From Paenacidovorax caeni (lineage in GTDB: Bacteria; Pseudomonadota; Gammaproteobacteria; Burkholderiales; Burkholderiaceae_C): a stretch of DNA of 64,000 nucleotides. The first letter of the stretch is position 1. Each line of letters begins with the position of its first letter. The position numbers were made by a program, and so were the translations under genes. Location of the stretch: positions 41,063-105,062 of the forward strand of contig NZ_CYIG01000008.1 of assembly GCF_001298675.1 (NCBI RefSeq). Reading direction: 5' to 3'. Positions 46,697-56,637 of this stretch are shown here, piece by piece. The notes under the pieces are model-generated. The model worked only from the letters and a program-made list of their open reading frames with translations. It was not told where the DNA came from and searched no databases.

Positions 46697-47326
46697 ATGA
46701 AAAAGACCGTGCTCTTGACCCTTCTGGCCGGTGCGGCCTGCGCAGCCACTGCGCAGGAGCAAGGCCGCGTGCTCTCCTCGACCCCGATCGTCCAGCAGGT
46801 GGCGATACCGCGCCAAGTTTGCGGCACCGATACGGTGTACGCGGGCGCCCCCAACAGCGGCGCGGGCGCTGTCATGGGCGCCATTGCCGGGGGGGCCATC
46901 GGCAACTCCATCGGTGGTGGCAGCGGCCGCGCCGCAGCCACTGCGCTGGGTGTGATCGGCGGTGCCCTGGTGGGCAACCAGATTGAGGGGGCTGGCCAGC
47001 CGCGCTACCAAAACGTGCAGCGCTGCAACACAGAAACCTACTACGAGAACCGCACCGTGGGCTACAACGTGGTCTACGAGTATGCAGGGCGCCAGTACAG
47101 CACCCAGACCAGCTATGACCCGGGCAACTGGATCCCCGTGAGCGTGCAGCCCTCACCCAGCTACGGCAACACCTACTCGACCAACAACGTTTATACCTAC
47201 CCGGCGCAGCCCGGGGTGGTGCAGACCTACCCGGTGCAGCCGCCCCCCGCCTACGTGAGCCCGCCGGTGACCATTGAGTACAACTACTACCAGCGGCCAC
47301 ACCACCACAACCCCTACTGGCGTTGA
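46697..47326 (+). CDS. Glycine-zipper 2TM outer-envelope protein
   Basis: Exported protein of 209 residues. A signal peptide (KKTVLLTLLAGAACAATA) is followed by a glycine-zipper region (GAVMGAIAGGAIGNSIGGG ... VIGGALVGNQIEG) typical of SlyB/RcnB-like 2TM proteins, then a Tyr/Pro/Asn/Thr-rich tail. The ribosome site GAAGGAACCCCTC precedes the ATG. There is no lipobox cysteine, so it is probably not a lipoprotein. Likely an envelope-associated stress protein; exact role unknown. An intrinsic terminator follows. Confidence 0.82.
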   Translation: MKKTVLLTLLAGAACAATAQEQGRVLSSTPIVQQVAIPRQVCGTDTVYAGAPNSGAGAVMGAIAGGAIGNSIGGGSGRAAATALGVIGGALVGNQIEGAGQPRYQNVQRCNTETYYENRTVGYNVVYEYAGRQYSTQTSYDPGNWIPVSVQPSPSYGNTYSTNNVYTYPAQPGVVQTYPVQPPPAYVSPPVTIEYNYYQRPHHHNPYWR

Positions 47327-47343
47327 AGCGCGGCCCGCTGCAC

Positions 47344-47372
47344 AAGAGCCCCTTGCGGGGCTCTTCGTTTTT
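47344..47372 (+). terminator. Terminator after the glycine-zipper gene
   Basis: Nine-bp stem AAGAGCCCC / GGGGCTCTT (47344-47352, 47357-47365) followed by CGTTTTT. Confidence 0.88.
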
Positions 47373-47422
47373 GGGGCCTAAAATCCTTGGTTCTGTCCGA
47401 TTTCACCAGCCCGCACCACTCC

Positions 47423-49112
<1,690 letters not shown>

Positions 49113-49166
49113 GAGCCAAATCCGGCTCTAGCGCTTACCAGACAAGCGCTGGAAGCTATTAAATTG
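49113..49166. repeat. Dispersed palindromic repeat after argG
   Basis: CCGGCTCTAGCGCTTACCAGACAAGCGCTGGAAGCTATTAAATT, a well-preserved copy directly before the argG terminator. Confidence 0.8.
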
Positions 49167-49170
49167 AAAG

Positions 49171-49204
49171 CAACCGCCCGGCTTCATCCCCGGGCGGTTT
49201 TTTC
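49171..49204 (+). terminator. Terminator after argG
   Basis: Ten-bp stem AACCGCCCGG / CCGGGCGGTT (49172-49181, 49190-49199) followed by TTTTTC. Confidence 0.93.
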
Positions 49205-49242
49205 TTACGGTCACCCCTCCAATCCCTCTCAGGACCCAAGCA

Positions 49243-49950
49243 ATGAGCGAACAACAACGCGTGGCCGTCATCGTGGCCGGGGGCAGCGGCATGGGCGCCG
49301 CCGCGGCAAGAAAGTTGCACGAGGCTGGCTTTGCCATCGGCATCCTGTCGTCCTCCGGCAAGGGTGAGGCCCTGGCCCATGCGCTGGGCGGCGTGGGCGT
49401 GACCGGCTCCAACCAGAACGTGGCCGACCTGCAAAAGCTCGTCGATGCGGTGGTGCAGCGCTGGGGCCGTATCGACGTGCTGGTCAACGGTGCAGGCCAC
49501 GGCCCCAAGGGCAAGCTGCTGGAGATCAGCGACGCGGACTGGATCAAGGGCCTGGAGGTCTACTTCCTTAATGTGGTGCGCGCCACGCGCCTCGTCGCCC
49601 CCCTCATGCAAAAGCAAGGCGGCGGCGCGATCATCAACATCTCCACCGCATGGGCCTTCGAGCCCTCGGCGTTGTTCCCCACCTCGGCCATGGCGCGCTC
49701 GGGCCTGGCCGCGTTCACCAAGATCTTCTGCGACGAATACGCAGCGCACAACATCCGCATGAACAACGTGCTGCCGGGCTGGATCGACAGCCTGCCGCAG
49801 AAGGAAGAACGCCGCCAGGCCGTGCCGCTGCAGCGCTACGGCACGGCCGAAGAGATTGGCGCGACCATCGCGTTCCTGGCCTCCGAGAGCGCGGCCTACA
49901 TCACCGGCCAGAACATCCGCGTGGATGGCGGGCTGATGCGCAGCGTCTGA
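49243..49950 (+). CDS. SDR-family oxidoreductase
   Basis: Classical short-chain dehydrogenase/reductase of 235 residues. The cofactor motif is VIVAGGSGMGAAAARKLHEAGF (TGxxxGxG-like, with the last Gly replaced by Ala), NAGA is replaced by VNGAGHG, and the catalytic Ser-Tyr-Lys is altered. The conserved Ser is in INISTAWAFEPSALFPTSAMARSGLAAF, where Tyr-x-x-x-Lys reads SAMAR, so Tyr and Lys are missing. The C-terminus AAYITGQNIRVDGGLMRSV is standard. Substrate unknown; normal SDR redox chemistry is doubtful. Confidence 0.85.
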   Translation: MSEQQRVAVIVAGGSGMGAAAARKLHEAGFAIGILSSSGKGEALAHALGGVGVTGSNQNVADLQKLVDAVVQRWGRIDVLVNGAGHGPKGKLLEISDADWIKGLEVYFLNVVRATRLVAPLMQKQGGGAIINISTAWAFEPSALFPTSAMARSGLAAFTKIFCDEYAAHNIRMNNVLPGWIDSLPQKEERRQAVPLQRYGTAEEIGATIAFLASESAAYITGQNIRVDGGLMRSV

Positions 49951-50013
49951 AAACTTGAAGCCTAATTGGCCTCCAGCGCTTACCCATCAAGCGCTGGCAG
50001 CTATCAATTTCTA
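49950..50013. repeat. Dispersed palindromic repeat between SDR and queC genes
   Basis: ATTGGCCTCCAGCGCTTACCCATCAAGCGCTGGCAGCTATCAATT: the best-preserved copy in the window, used here as the reference for the family. It is an imperfect palindrome with core CCAGCGCTT / AAGCGCTGG, between convergent genes. Confidence 0.85.
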
Positions 50014-50036
50014 AGCAACCGCAAGGAAGGCGATGC

Positions 50037-50756
50037 TCAGGCACCTTGGGCGCTGCGCCCACCGGCCAACGCGTGCCGCCACTGCGCCCAGCCCTTGGCG
50101 CGCAGCTCGCACGCCGGGCAGGTGCCGCAGCCATAGCCCCATGCGTGCAGTTGCTCGCGCTGGCCGAGGTAGCAGGTGTGCGACTCGCGCCGGACCAGCT
50201 CAACCAGCGCCTCGCCGCCCAGTTCCTGCGCCAGCGCCCAGGTGGCGGCCTTGTCGCACCACATGAGCGGCGTCTCCACCGTCAGGGGCCGATCCACCCC
50301 CAGGCTCAGCGCCACCTGCAGCGCCTTGAGCGTGTTGTCGCGGCAGTCGGGGTAGCCGGAATAGTCGGTTTGCGACATGCCACCCACCAGCACGTCCAGC
50401 CCGCGCCGGTAGGCCAGCGCCGCCCCCAGCGTGAAGAACAGCAGGTTGCGCCCAGGCACGAAGGTGTTGGGCAGCCCGTCGGCCTGCATGGCAATGGCGA
50501 CGTCGTCGGTCATGGCACTCGCGCCGAGTTGGCCGAGCACGTCCACATTCAGCAGGTGGTCCTCCCCCAGGTGACCGGGCCACGGCATGCCCAGCAGCCC
50601 CTCGCGCAGGCGCGCACGGCAGTCGAGCTCCACGCGGTGGCGCTGGCCGTAGTCAAAGCCCAGCGTCTCCACGTGGGTGTAGTGCGCCAGGGCCCAGGCC
50701 AGGCACGTGGCGGAATCCTGTCCTCCAGAAAAGAGGACCAGCGCGCGCCGGCTCAT
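50037..50756 (-). CDS. queC: 7-cyano-7-deazaguanine synthase
   Basis: Converts carboxydeazaguanine to preQ0 in queuosine synthesis. The 239-residue product has the PP-loop [15 protein letters not shown] (residues 5-19), [13 protein letters not shown], the [11 protein letters not shown] motif and the C-terminal zinc cluster SHTCYLGQ...[16 protein letters not shown] with four Cys. The ATG at 50756 overlaps the end of the upstream transporter gene by four bases, so the two are translationally coupled. Confidence 0.95.
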   Translation of the reverse strand: MSRRALVLFSGGQDSATCLAWALAHYTHVETLGFDYGQRHRVELDCRARLREGLLGMPWPGHLGEDHLLNVDVLGQLGASAMTDDVAIAMQADGLPNTFVPGRNLLFFTLGAALAYRRGLDVLVGGMSQTDYSGYPDCRDNTLKALQVALSLGVDRPLTVETPLMWCDKAATWALAQELGGEALVELVRRESHTCYLGQREQLHAWGYGCGTCPACELRAKGWAQWRHALAGGRSAQGA

Positions 50757-51418
50757 GCCACGGCAGGGGCCGGGGGCGTGCGCATGGTGCGCACGATGGC
50801 TGCCAGCATCACGCCATAGGCAGGCACGAACAGCAGCAGGCTGACGCTGAGCTTGATAACGTAGTCGACCGCAGCAATCTCCACCCAATGGGCGGCCATG
50901 AATGCATCCGGGCTGTGCCAGAACGCAATGGAGAAGAACGCCGCAGTGTCGAGCGCCTGGCCGAACACGGAAGCCGCCGCCGGGGCCAGCCACCAGGCAT
51001 TGCTACGCTGGCGGATGCGGTCAAAGACCTGGATGTCCAGCAACTGCCCGAACACATAGGCCGCAAAGCTTGCAAAGGCGATACGGAACACAAAGGTATT
51101 GAAGTCACCCAGGGCGCCCCAGCCGTTGAAGTGCCCTTCACGGAACAGCACGCCCACGACATACGACGCCGCCAGCGCCGGCAGCATGGCCCGCGTAATG
51201 ACGCGCCGCGCGGGCAGCTTGCCGATCAGGCGCACCGTGAGGTCGGTCGCCAGAAAGATGAACGGGAAGCTGAACGCCCCCCAGGTGCTGTGAAAGCCCA
51301 GCAGCGTGATGGGCAGTTGCACCAGGTAGTTGCTGGCGATGACGATGGCGATGTGGAACGCCACCAGCAGGGAGAGGAAAAGCGGCACGCGCGATGGCGT
51401 GGCCTGGATGGAACGCAT
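50753..51418 (-). CDS. Queuosine precursor transporter (VUT family, YhhQ-like)
   Basis: Integral membrane importer for preQ0/preQ1-type precursors. The 221-residue product has about six helices and family motifs such as [41 protein letters not shown] and [27 protein letters not shown]. Pairing with queC in one coupled operon gives both salvage and synthesis of deazaguanine. I searched the leader (51419-51540) for a preQ1 riboswitch and saw none. Confidence 0.92.
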   Translation of the reverse strand: MRSIQATPSRVPLFLSLLVAFHIAIVIASNYLVQLPITLLGFHSTWGAFSFPFIFLATDLTVRLIGKLPARRVITRAMLPALAASYVVGVLFREGHFNGWGALGDFNTFVFRIAFASFAAYVFGQLLDIQVFDRIRQRSNAWWLAPAAASVFGQALDTAAFFSIAFWHSPDAFMAAHWVEIAAVDYVIKLSVSLLLFVPAYGVMLAAIVRTMRTPPAPAVA

Positions 51419-51532
51419 GGCAGTCCTTTTTGGTGAATGGGGGCGAGGGAACCCATGGGCGGCAACAGTGCCGGGCGGCGATTGTAGCCAGCTTTAGCTG
51501 GCCGCACGGGCATACGCCAGGCTGGCCTCTAT

Positions 51533-51590
51533 AGAAAATCAGGCTGTAACGCTTGCGGCAAAAGCGCCAGAAGCTCTCATTTTGAGAGCG
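51533..51590. repeat. Dispersed palindromic repeat, decayed, between murB and the transporter
   Basis: AAAATCAGGCTGTAACGCTTGCGGCAAAAGCGCCAGAAGCTCTCATTTTGAGAG; only parts of the two half-sites are kept. The tail CTCTCATTTTGAGAG is itself a perfect small palindrome. Confidence 0.55.
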
Positions 51591-51600
51591 TTTCCCGCAC

Positions 51601-52677
51601 TCACACCACCACCGGCTCGGGTTCGAGCCGAATGCCGAAGCGCTCATACACGCTGGTCTGAATGGCGCGTGCCAGCGTCATCACCTCGCCGCCGGTCACG
51701 CTGTCTTCGCGCGTGCCGCGGTTGACCAGCACAAGGGCCTGCTTCTCGTACACCCCCGCGCGGCCAACGGTCTTGCCCTTCCAGCCGCAGGCATCGATGA
51801 GCCAGCCCGCCGCCAGCTTGATGCTGCCGTCCGCCATGGGGTAGTGCACGATCTTGGGGTCGCGCGCGATGATGTCCTGGCACTGCTCCGGCGTCACCGT
51901 AGGATTCTTGAAGAAGCTGCCGGCATTGCCCAGCACCGCAGGGTCCGGCAGCTTGGCACGGCGGATTTCGCACACCCAGTCAAAAATCTGCTGCGCCGTG
52001 GGCTGCTGCACGCCCAGCTCCTGGCGCCGGCGCTCCAGATCCAGGTAGCCCAGCTCGGGGCGCCAGGCCTTGGGCAAGGCCAGACGCACGTGCGTGATGA
52101 CGGCGCGCCCGGCCAGCCCCATGCCCCGGGGCAGGCCCGCACCCTCGTGTTCGGCCAGGGGGGCGGCGTGCTTGAACACCGAGTCGCGGTAGCCAAAGGC
52201 GCACTGCGCGGCGTCGAGCGTGAACGGGCGCCCCGTGGCAAAGTCCACCGCCACCAGCGAGTGGAAACGGTCTTGCAGCTCGACACCGTAGGCGCCAATG
52301 TTCTGCACCGGCGCCGCGCCCACGGTGCCAGGGATGAGCGCCAGATTCTCCAGCCCGGGGTAGCCCTGCGCCAGCGTCCAGGCCACGGCGTCGTGCCAGA
52401 CCTCGCCCGCACCGGCCTCGACGATCCAGGCCTTGTCGGTTTCTTCCAGCAGGCGCAGGCCCTTGATCTCCATCTTCAGCACCACGGGCTTGACGTCACC
52501 CGTGAGCACGATGTTGCTGCCGCCGCCAAGCACGAACAACGGCTGGCGCGCCAGACGGTGATCCGCCAGCAAGGCCTGCAGGTCCTGCGCCGAGCGCACA
52601 CGCACCAGGGTGTGCGCGCGTGCGGCGATGCCAAAGGTGTTGCAGCTTTGTAAGGGGACGTTTTTCTCGACTAACAT
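51601..52677 (-). CDS. murB: UDP-N-acetylmuramate dehydrogenase
   Basis: FAD enzyme reducing UDP-GlcNAc-enolpyruvate to UDP-MurNAc in peptidoglycan synthesis. The 358-residue product is the type I form with the FAD-binding [39 protein letters not shown], the FGYRDSVFK segment, GSFFKNPTV with the catalytic Ser, and the late [12 protein letters not shown]. The ATG at 52677 is 63 bp from the divergent yajQ gene. Confidence 0.95.
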   Translation of the reverse strand: MLVEKNVPLQSCNTFGIAARAHTLVRVRSAQDLQALLADHRLARQPLFVLGGGSNIVLTGDVKPVVLKMEIKGLRLLEETDKAWIVEAGAGEVWHDAVAWTLAQGYPGLENLALIPGTVGAAPVQNIGAYGVELQDRFHSLVAVDFATGRPFTLDAAQCAFGYRDSVFKHAAPLAEHEGAGLPRGMGLAGRAVITHVRLALPKAWRPELGYLDLERRRQELGVQQPTAQQIFDWVCEIRRAKLPDPAVLGNAGSFFKNPTVTPEQCQDIIARDPKIVHYPMADGSIKLAAGWLIDACGWKGKTVGRAGVYEKQALVLVNRGTREDSVTGGEVMTLARAIQTSVYERFGIRLEPEPVVV

Positions 52678-52740
52678 CGGCTGGATTGTCGCACCCGCCC
52701 CTGGCGGGACGTTTGTTCAGAATCCGCCAGGAGTCACGCC

Positions 52741-53226
52741 ATGCCCTCTTTCGATACCGTTTGCGAAGCCAATCTCGTTGAAGTGAAAAATGCCGTGGAG
52801 AACACGGCCAAGGAGATCGGTACACGCTTCGACTTCAAGGGAACGTCGGCCGGCATCGAGCTGAAAGACAAGGAAATCACGCTGTTCGGCGACGCCGACT
52901 TCCAGCTTCAGCAGGTGGAAGACATCCTGCGCAACAAGCTCACCAAGCGCAGCGTGGACGTGCGCTTCCTCGACGTGCAAAAGCCGCAAAAAATCGGCGG
53001 CGATAAGCTCAAGCAGTTGGTCAAGGTGAAGAACGGCATCGAGTCCGAGCTGGCCAAGAAGATTCAAAAGCTGCTCAAAGAAAGCAAGCTCAAGGTGCAA
53101 GCCGCCATCCAGGAGGACAAAGTGCGAGTCACCGGTGCCAAGCGCGACGACTTGCAGACGGCGATGGCGCTGATCCGCAAGGAAATCGACGACACCCCGC
53201 TGTCGTTCGACAATTTCCGCGATTGA
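52741..53226 (+). CDS. YajQ family (DUF520) nucleotide-binding protein
   Basis: 161-residue protein of the YajQ family, some members of which bind cyclic di-GMP and act as regulators. Family blocks are [40 protein letters not shown], and the final [12 protein letters not shown]. The next gene starts within its last codons, so the group yajQ-protease-HD-GYP-like is probably an operon. The ATG at 52741 is preceded by CAGGAGTCACGCC, a good ribosome site. Confidence 0.93.
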   Translation: MPSFDTVCEANLVEVKNAVENTAKEIGTRFDFKGTSAGIELKDKEITLFGDADFQLQQVEDILRNKLTKRSVDVRFLDVQKPQKIGGDKLKQLVKVKNGIESELAKKIQKLLKESKLKVQAAIQEDKVRVTGAKRDDLQTAMALIRKEIDDTPLSFDNFRD

Positions 53227-53228
53227 CT

Positions 53229-53981
53229 GTGAAACACGACCCTGGCCGGCCACGCCGCATCCCCCTTCTCTCGCGTTGCTGCGCAACGCGAGAAGGCGCG
53301 CAACGCCTGCGCAGCGGGGCGTCCGTTGCGCGGCATCCGCTGGGATGGGGAGCGCCGCTCGGGTCTGCTGTGCTTCTGGCCATGCTTTTTGCGGCGCCGC
53401 TGCGGGCGAACGCGCAGGCGGTTGCACTGAGCGGCGTGCTGGGCAGCAAGGCGCTACTGGTGGTCGATGGCAGCGCGCCGCGCGCCGTGGCAGCGGGAGA
53501 GGAGCACAAGGGTGTGCAGGTCGTTTCCGTGGGGCGCGAGGAAGCGGTGGTACTGGTGGGCGGAGAGCGCCGCATGCTGCGCCTGGGCGAGTCGCCGGTG
53601 AGCCTGCGCAGCGCCGCGACGCGGGTGGTGCTGCAAGCCGATGCACGGGGGCACTTCATCAACCAGGGCCGTATCAATGGCAAAGCCATGCAGTACATGG
53701 TGGACACAGGAGCCAGCGCGGTAGCGATCGGCCAGAACGATGCCGACCGCATGGGCATCCGCTACCGCAGCGGCCAACCGGTACAGATGCAGACCGCCAA
53801 CGGCGTGGCCCAGGGTTGGCGGCTGCGGCTCGATTCGGTGCACATTGGCGATGTAGAGCTGCGTGGTGTCGATGCCATCGTCACCCAGCAACCCATGCCC
53901 TTGGTGCTGCTGGGTAACAGCGTGCTGACGCAGTTCAACATGACCCGCAGCGGCAACGAGATGGTGCTGGAAAAGCGCTGA
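53229..53981 (+). CDS. Retropepsin-like aspartic protease (clan AA, TIGR02281-type)
   Basis: Predicted periplasmic or membrane-tethered aspartic protease of 250 residues. After a basic N-terminus comes one hydrophobic segment (PLGSAVLLAMLFAAPLRANAQA, probably a signal), then a beta-rich middle, then the single retropepsin half-site MVDTGASAVAIG (catalytic Asp about residue 159) and the flap/second strand LLGNSVLTQFNMTR. One DTG per chain means activity would require a homodimer. It starts at GTG 53229 (or TTG 53223), overlapping or abutting yajQ. A 9-bp hairpin lies in the first 70 bases of the frame. Confidence 0.82.
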   Translation: MKHDPGRPRRIPLLSRCCATREGAQRLRSGASVARHPLGWGAPLGSAVLLAMLFAAPLRANAQAVALSGVLGSKALLVVDGSAPRAVAAGEEHKGVQVVSVGREEAVVLVGGERRMLRLGESPVSLRSAATRVVLQADARGHFINQGRINGKAMQYMVDTGASAVAIGQNDADRMGIRYRSGQPVQMQTANGVAQGWRLRLDSVHIGDVELRGVDAIVTQQPMPLVLLGNSVLTQFNMTRSGNEMVLEKR

Positions 53982-53989
53982 GGCCCACC

Positions 53990-55012
53990 ATGCACCCGCA
54001 ATCGCGCGACCACACCTCGCCCGCCGACGACCAGTACGAAGACCTGCTGGGCCTGTGGTCCGACCTGGAGTCAGCGCTGTCGGTGGTGCTGGCGCGCCCG
54101 CTGCAGGTGCAGGAGTTCTCCGCCAAGGTGCAGCAGATCGACCGCTGGCTGCAAGACTTGGTCGCGCACGACATCGACGCCGCGCTGTACCTGATGTTCC
54201 AGCTCGCCACCACCTCGACGGTGGGCTACAGCGCCTCGCACGCGCTGGTGTGCGGCACGCTGTGCCACATCCTGGCGCAGGAGCTGCACCTGCCGCAGCG
54301 CGAGCGCGACAGCCTGGTGCGCGCCGCGCTGACCATGAATATCGCAATGACGGCGCTGCAGGACGTGCTGGCCGAGCAGCGCGAACGCCCCAGCACGGCG
54401 CAGCAGGAAGCCATCCGCAACCACCCGCACGAAAGCCAGGCACTGCTCACACGCCTGTTCATCAAGGACAGCCTGTGGCTCGACGTAGTGGGCCAGCACC
54501 ATGCCGCGCTGCCCGAGCGCGTGCCGCTGGCACAGCAGCCAGCCAAGGACCGGCTCACGCGCATCCTCGGCACCATCGACCGCTACGCAGCCATGATCAG
54601 CCCGCGCAAATCGCGCGCTGGGCGCAGTGCCACCGATTCGGTACGCGCCATCGTGGGCCAGGAGGATGCGCTGCGCGACGAAGTGAGCTACACGCTGGTG
54701 CGCGCCGTCGGACTGTGCCCACCGGGCACCTTCGTGCGCCTGGACAATGGCGACATTGCCGTGGTACTGCGGCGCAGCGAGAAGGCCAACCACCCGCTGG
54801 TGGCCAGCATCATCGACGCGCGCGGCGAGCCCCGGCACGAGCCCCGGCTACACCAGACCGCCGTGAGCAAGCCGCGCGTGCAGTCAGCCCTGGCACGCTC
54901 CGCCGTGACGGTGGAGCTGAACCACCGCACCATGGTGCGCCTGGGCCTGTACGCCGCACAGCACAGCCAAGAGCTGCGCAGCATGGTCACGGTGCCCGGC
55001 GCGCTGCACTAG
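53990..55012 (+). CDS. Degenerate HD-GYP-like protein
   Basis: 340-residue cytosolic protein related to HD-GYP cyclic-di-GMP phosphodiesterases, but with motif residues lost. SASHALVCGTLCHILAQELHL aligns with the first His helix; the HD pair reads MNIAMTALQD instead of HDIGK; HPHESQALL and WLDVVGQHHA align with the later His motifs; the GYP loop reads LPERVPLAQ. Metal binding is therefore probably incomplete and phosphodiesterase activity doubtful. It could be a c-di-GMP sensor. It follows the protease gene by 8 bp, and yajQ, another c-di-GMP-associated family, is the first gene of the group. Confidence 0.75.
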   Translation: MHPQSRDHTSPADDQYEDLLGLWSDLESALSVVLARPLQVQEFSAKVQQIDRWLQDLVAHDIDAALYLMFQLATTSTVGYSASHALVCGTLCHILAQELHLPQRERDSLVRAALTMNIAMTALQDVLAEQRERPSTAQQEAIRNHPHESQALLTRLFIKDSLWLDVVGQHHAALPERVPLAQQPAKDRLTRILGTIDRYAAMISPRKSRAGRSATDSVRAIVGQEDALRDEVSYTLVRAVGLCPPGTFVRLDNGDIAVVLRRSEKANHPLVASIIDARGEPRHEPRLHQTAVSKPRVQSALARSAVTVELNHRTMVRLGLYAAQHSQELRSMVTVPGALH

Positions 55013-55051
55013 GCACTGCGCCAAGCGGCGTGCAGCGGCGCCACCGGGCAT

Positions 55052-55115
55052 AAAACTTCTTTTTTGATAGCTGCTAGCGCTTGCCCCATAAGGGCTGAAG
55101 CCACTTTTTATACCC
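55052..55115. repeat. Dispersed palindromic repeat before plsY
   Basis: TTTTTTGATAGCTGCTAGCGCTTGCCCCATAAGGGCTGAAGCCACTTTTTATA, in the same orientation and with a similar spacer to the copy inside purL, making it a close relative of that copy. Confidence 0.75.
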
Positions 55116-55133
55116 CAACCCTGCAACCACCTC

Positions 55134-55844
55134 TCAGCGGGGGTTCTTGGGGTGGCGCCGGGCGTGCTTGGCCGGCTTCGGTGGATGCGCTGGCGCGGCC
55201 CCGGCGCCAGCTTCTGGGGCCTTCTTCTTGCCCAGCTTGGACTCGGTGCCTGCCAGCAGACGCTGGATGTTCTCCTTATGCCGCCACCCCAAAAGTGCCG
55301 CCATGACCGCCATGGCCACGGCAATCGGCGACTCTGCGTACCACAACGTACCGCCGCCCAGCAGGTAGATGACCGGCGCGCACACCGCCGCCACCAGCGA
55401 AGCCAACGACGAATACCGGAACACCACGGCCACGAACAACCACACCAGCCCCGCCGCCAGGCCCAGCCAGGCGCTGAAGCCCAGCAACACGCCCAACGCC
55501 GTCGCCACACCCTTGCCGCCCACGAAGCGGAAGAACACCGGCCACAGGTGGCCCAGGAAAGCCGCCAGCCCTACCAGCGCGGCCGTGCCCTCCTCCAGCC
55601 CGTAGGGCTTACCGAACCACAACACCAGCGCCACAGGCAGCCAGCCCTTCACGGCGTCCAGCAGCAGGGTGACGGCAGCGGCGGCCTTGGAGCCCGAACG
55701 CAGCACATTGGTGGCACCGGGGTTCTTGCTGCCGTAGGTGCGTGGATCGGACAGACCCATGGCCCGGCTCACGATCACAGCGAACGACAGGGAACCAAGC
55801 AGATAAGCGGCGACAGTCGCCAGGGCGGAATAGGCAAAGGACAC
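55134..55844 (-). CDS. plsY: Acyl-phosphate:glycerol-3-phosphate acyltransferase
   Basis: Integral membrane enzyme that acylates glycerol-3-phosphate with acyl-phosphate, starting phospholipid synthesis. The first ~200 residues form the five-helix PlsY core with [53 protein letters not shown], and [21 protein letters not shown], the three conserved loops. A basic Pro/Ala/Lys-rich tail ([15 protein letters not shown]) extends the C-terminus. The start is GTG at 55844. Confidence 0.94.
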   Translation of the reverse strand: MSFAYSALATVAAYLLGSLSFAVIVSRAMGLSDPRTYGSKNPGATNVLRSGSKAAAAVTLLLDAVKGWLPVALVLWFGKPYGLEEGTAALVGLAAFLGHLWPVFFRFVGGKGVATALGVLLGFSAWLGLAAGLVWLFVAVVFRYSSLASLVAAVCAPVIYLLGGGTLWYAESPIAVAMAVMAALLGWRHKENIQRLLAGTESKLGKKKAPEAGAGAAPAHPPKPAKHARRHPKNPR

Positions 55845-55982
55845 GAGATGGCTCTCTCGAAAACGGGCGGGTTGGAAGGGGAATGAAGCCGCTCAGGGTG
55901 CAGCGCCGCCGTGGAGCGCGCCCACGCTTGCGGCGCGTCATTTTGCCATCCGCCGCGCGCCTGCCTACACGATCAGGCGGGC

Positions 55983-56495
55983 CTAGCCGCGCCCCAGGAC
56001 CTCATCGCTCAGTGCGCACTGCACAGGCAGCGCGCCCAGCAGTTGCACGCACACCTGCGGGTCAATCTGAACCAGAAAGCCACGCCGCCCTCCGTTGATA
56101 GCGATACGCGGAAGTTGCAGGATGCTTTCTTCGATGAACACCGGCATCGCCTTGCGCGTGCCGAAGGGCGAGGTGCCGCCCACCAGGTAGCCACTGTGCC
56201 GGCTGGCCACCTCGGGCTTGCACGGCTCCACGCTCTTGGCGCCGATCTGGCGCGCCAGGCTCTTGGTGGAGACCTTGCAGTCGCCGTGCATAAGGACGAT
56301 CAGCGGCTTGGCGTCCTGGTCCTGCATCACCAGCGTCTTGACCACCGTGTGCTCGTCCAGCCCCAGCTGGCGCGCTGATTCGGCCGTACCGCCATGCTCC
56401 ACGTAGTCGTAGGGGTGCTCGGTGAATGCCACCTGGTGCTGGCGCAGCATCTGGGTGGCGGGGGTTTCGCTGACATGGGCGTTTTTCTTGCGCAT
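55983..56495 (-). CDS. ybaK: Cys-tRNA(Pro)/Cys-tRNA(Cys) deacylase
   Basis: Editing hydrolase that clears mischarged Cys-tRNA-Pro. The 170-residue YbaK/EbsC-type product has TPATQMLRQHQVAFTEHPYDY, the conserved lysine in VVKTLVMQ, the CKVSTKSLARQIGAKSVE segment and the YLVGGTSPFGTRKAMPVF signature with GGxSPfG. The ATG at 56495 is preferred (TGAGG ribosome site); a TTG at 56525 would add 10 residues. Single gene. Confidence 0.93.
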   Translation of the reverse strand: MRKKNAHVSETPATQMLRQHQVAFTEHPYDYVEHGGTAESARQLGLDEHTVVKTLVMQDQDAKPLIVLMHGDCKVSTKSLARQIGAKSVEPCKPEVASRHSGYLVGGTSPFGTRKAMPVFIEESILQLPRIAINGGRRGFLVQIDPQVCVQLLGALPVQCALSDEVLGRG

Positions 56496-56637
56496 AACCT
56501 CAGTTTCTTCTTGTTTTGCAGTCAATTTTTATGGAACCACTCGCACATTACACGCCTTCGCCAGCAGCGGACGCCCAGCCTGGGCGCGGACCACTGCAGC
56601 GGCCCGGCGGGAATGCGAGGGCGGCTCGCAACCTGCG

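Noticed and set aside
51419..51540. Possible preQ1 riboswitch ahead of the queuosine transporter gene
   Set aside because: The leader lacks the AGAGGTTCTAGCTACACCC-like hairpin and A-rich tail of preQ1 aptamers; only a GC-rich leader is seen.
53270..53292. Nine-bp hairpin CTCGCGTTG / CAACGCGAG near the start of the protease gene
   Set aside because: It lies within the likely coding region, has no T run and no matching copies; GC-rich chance pairing is an adequate explanation.
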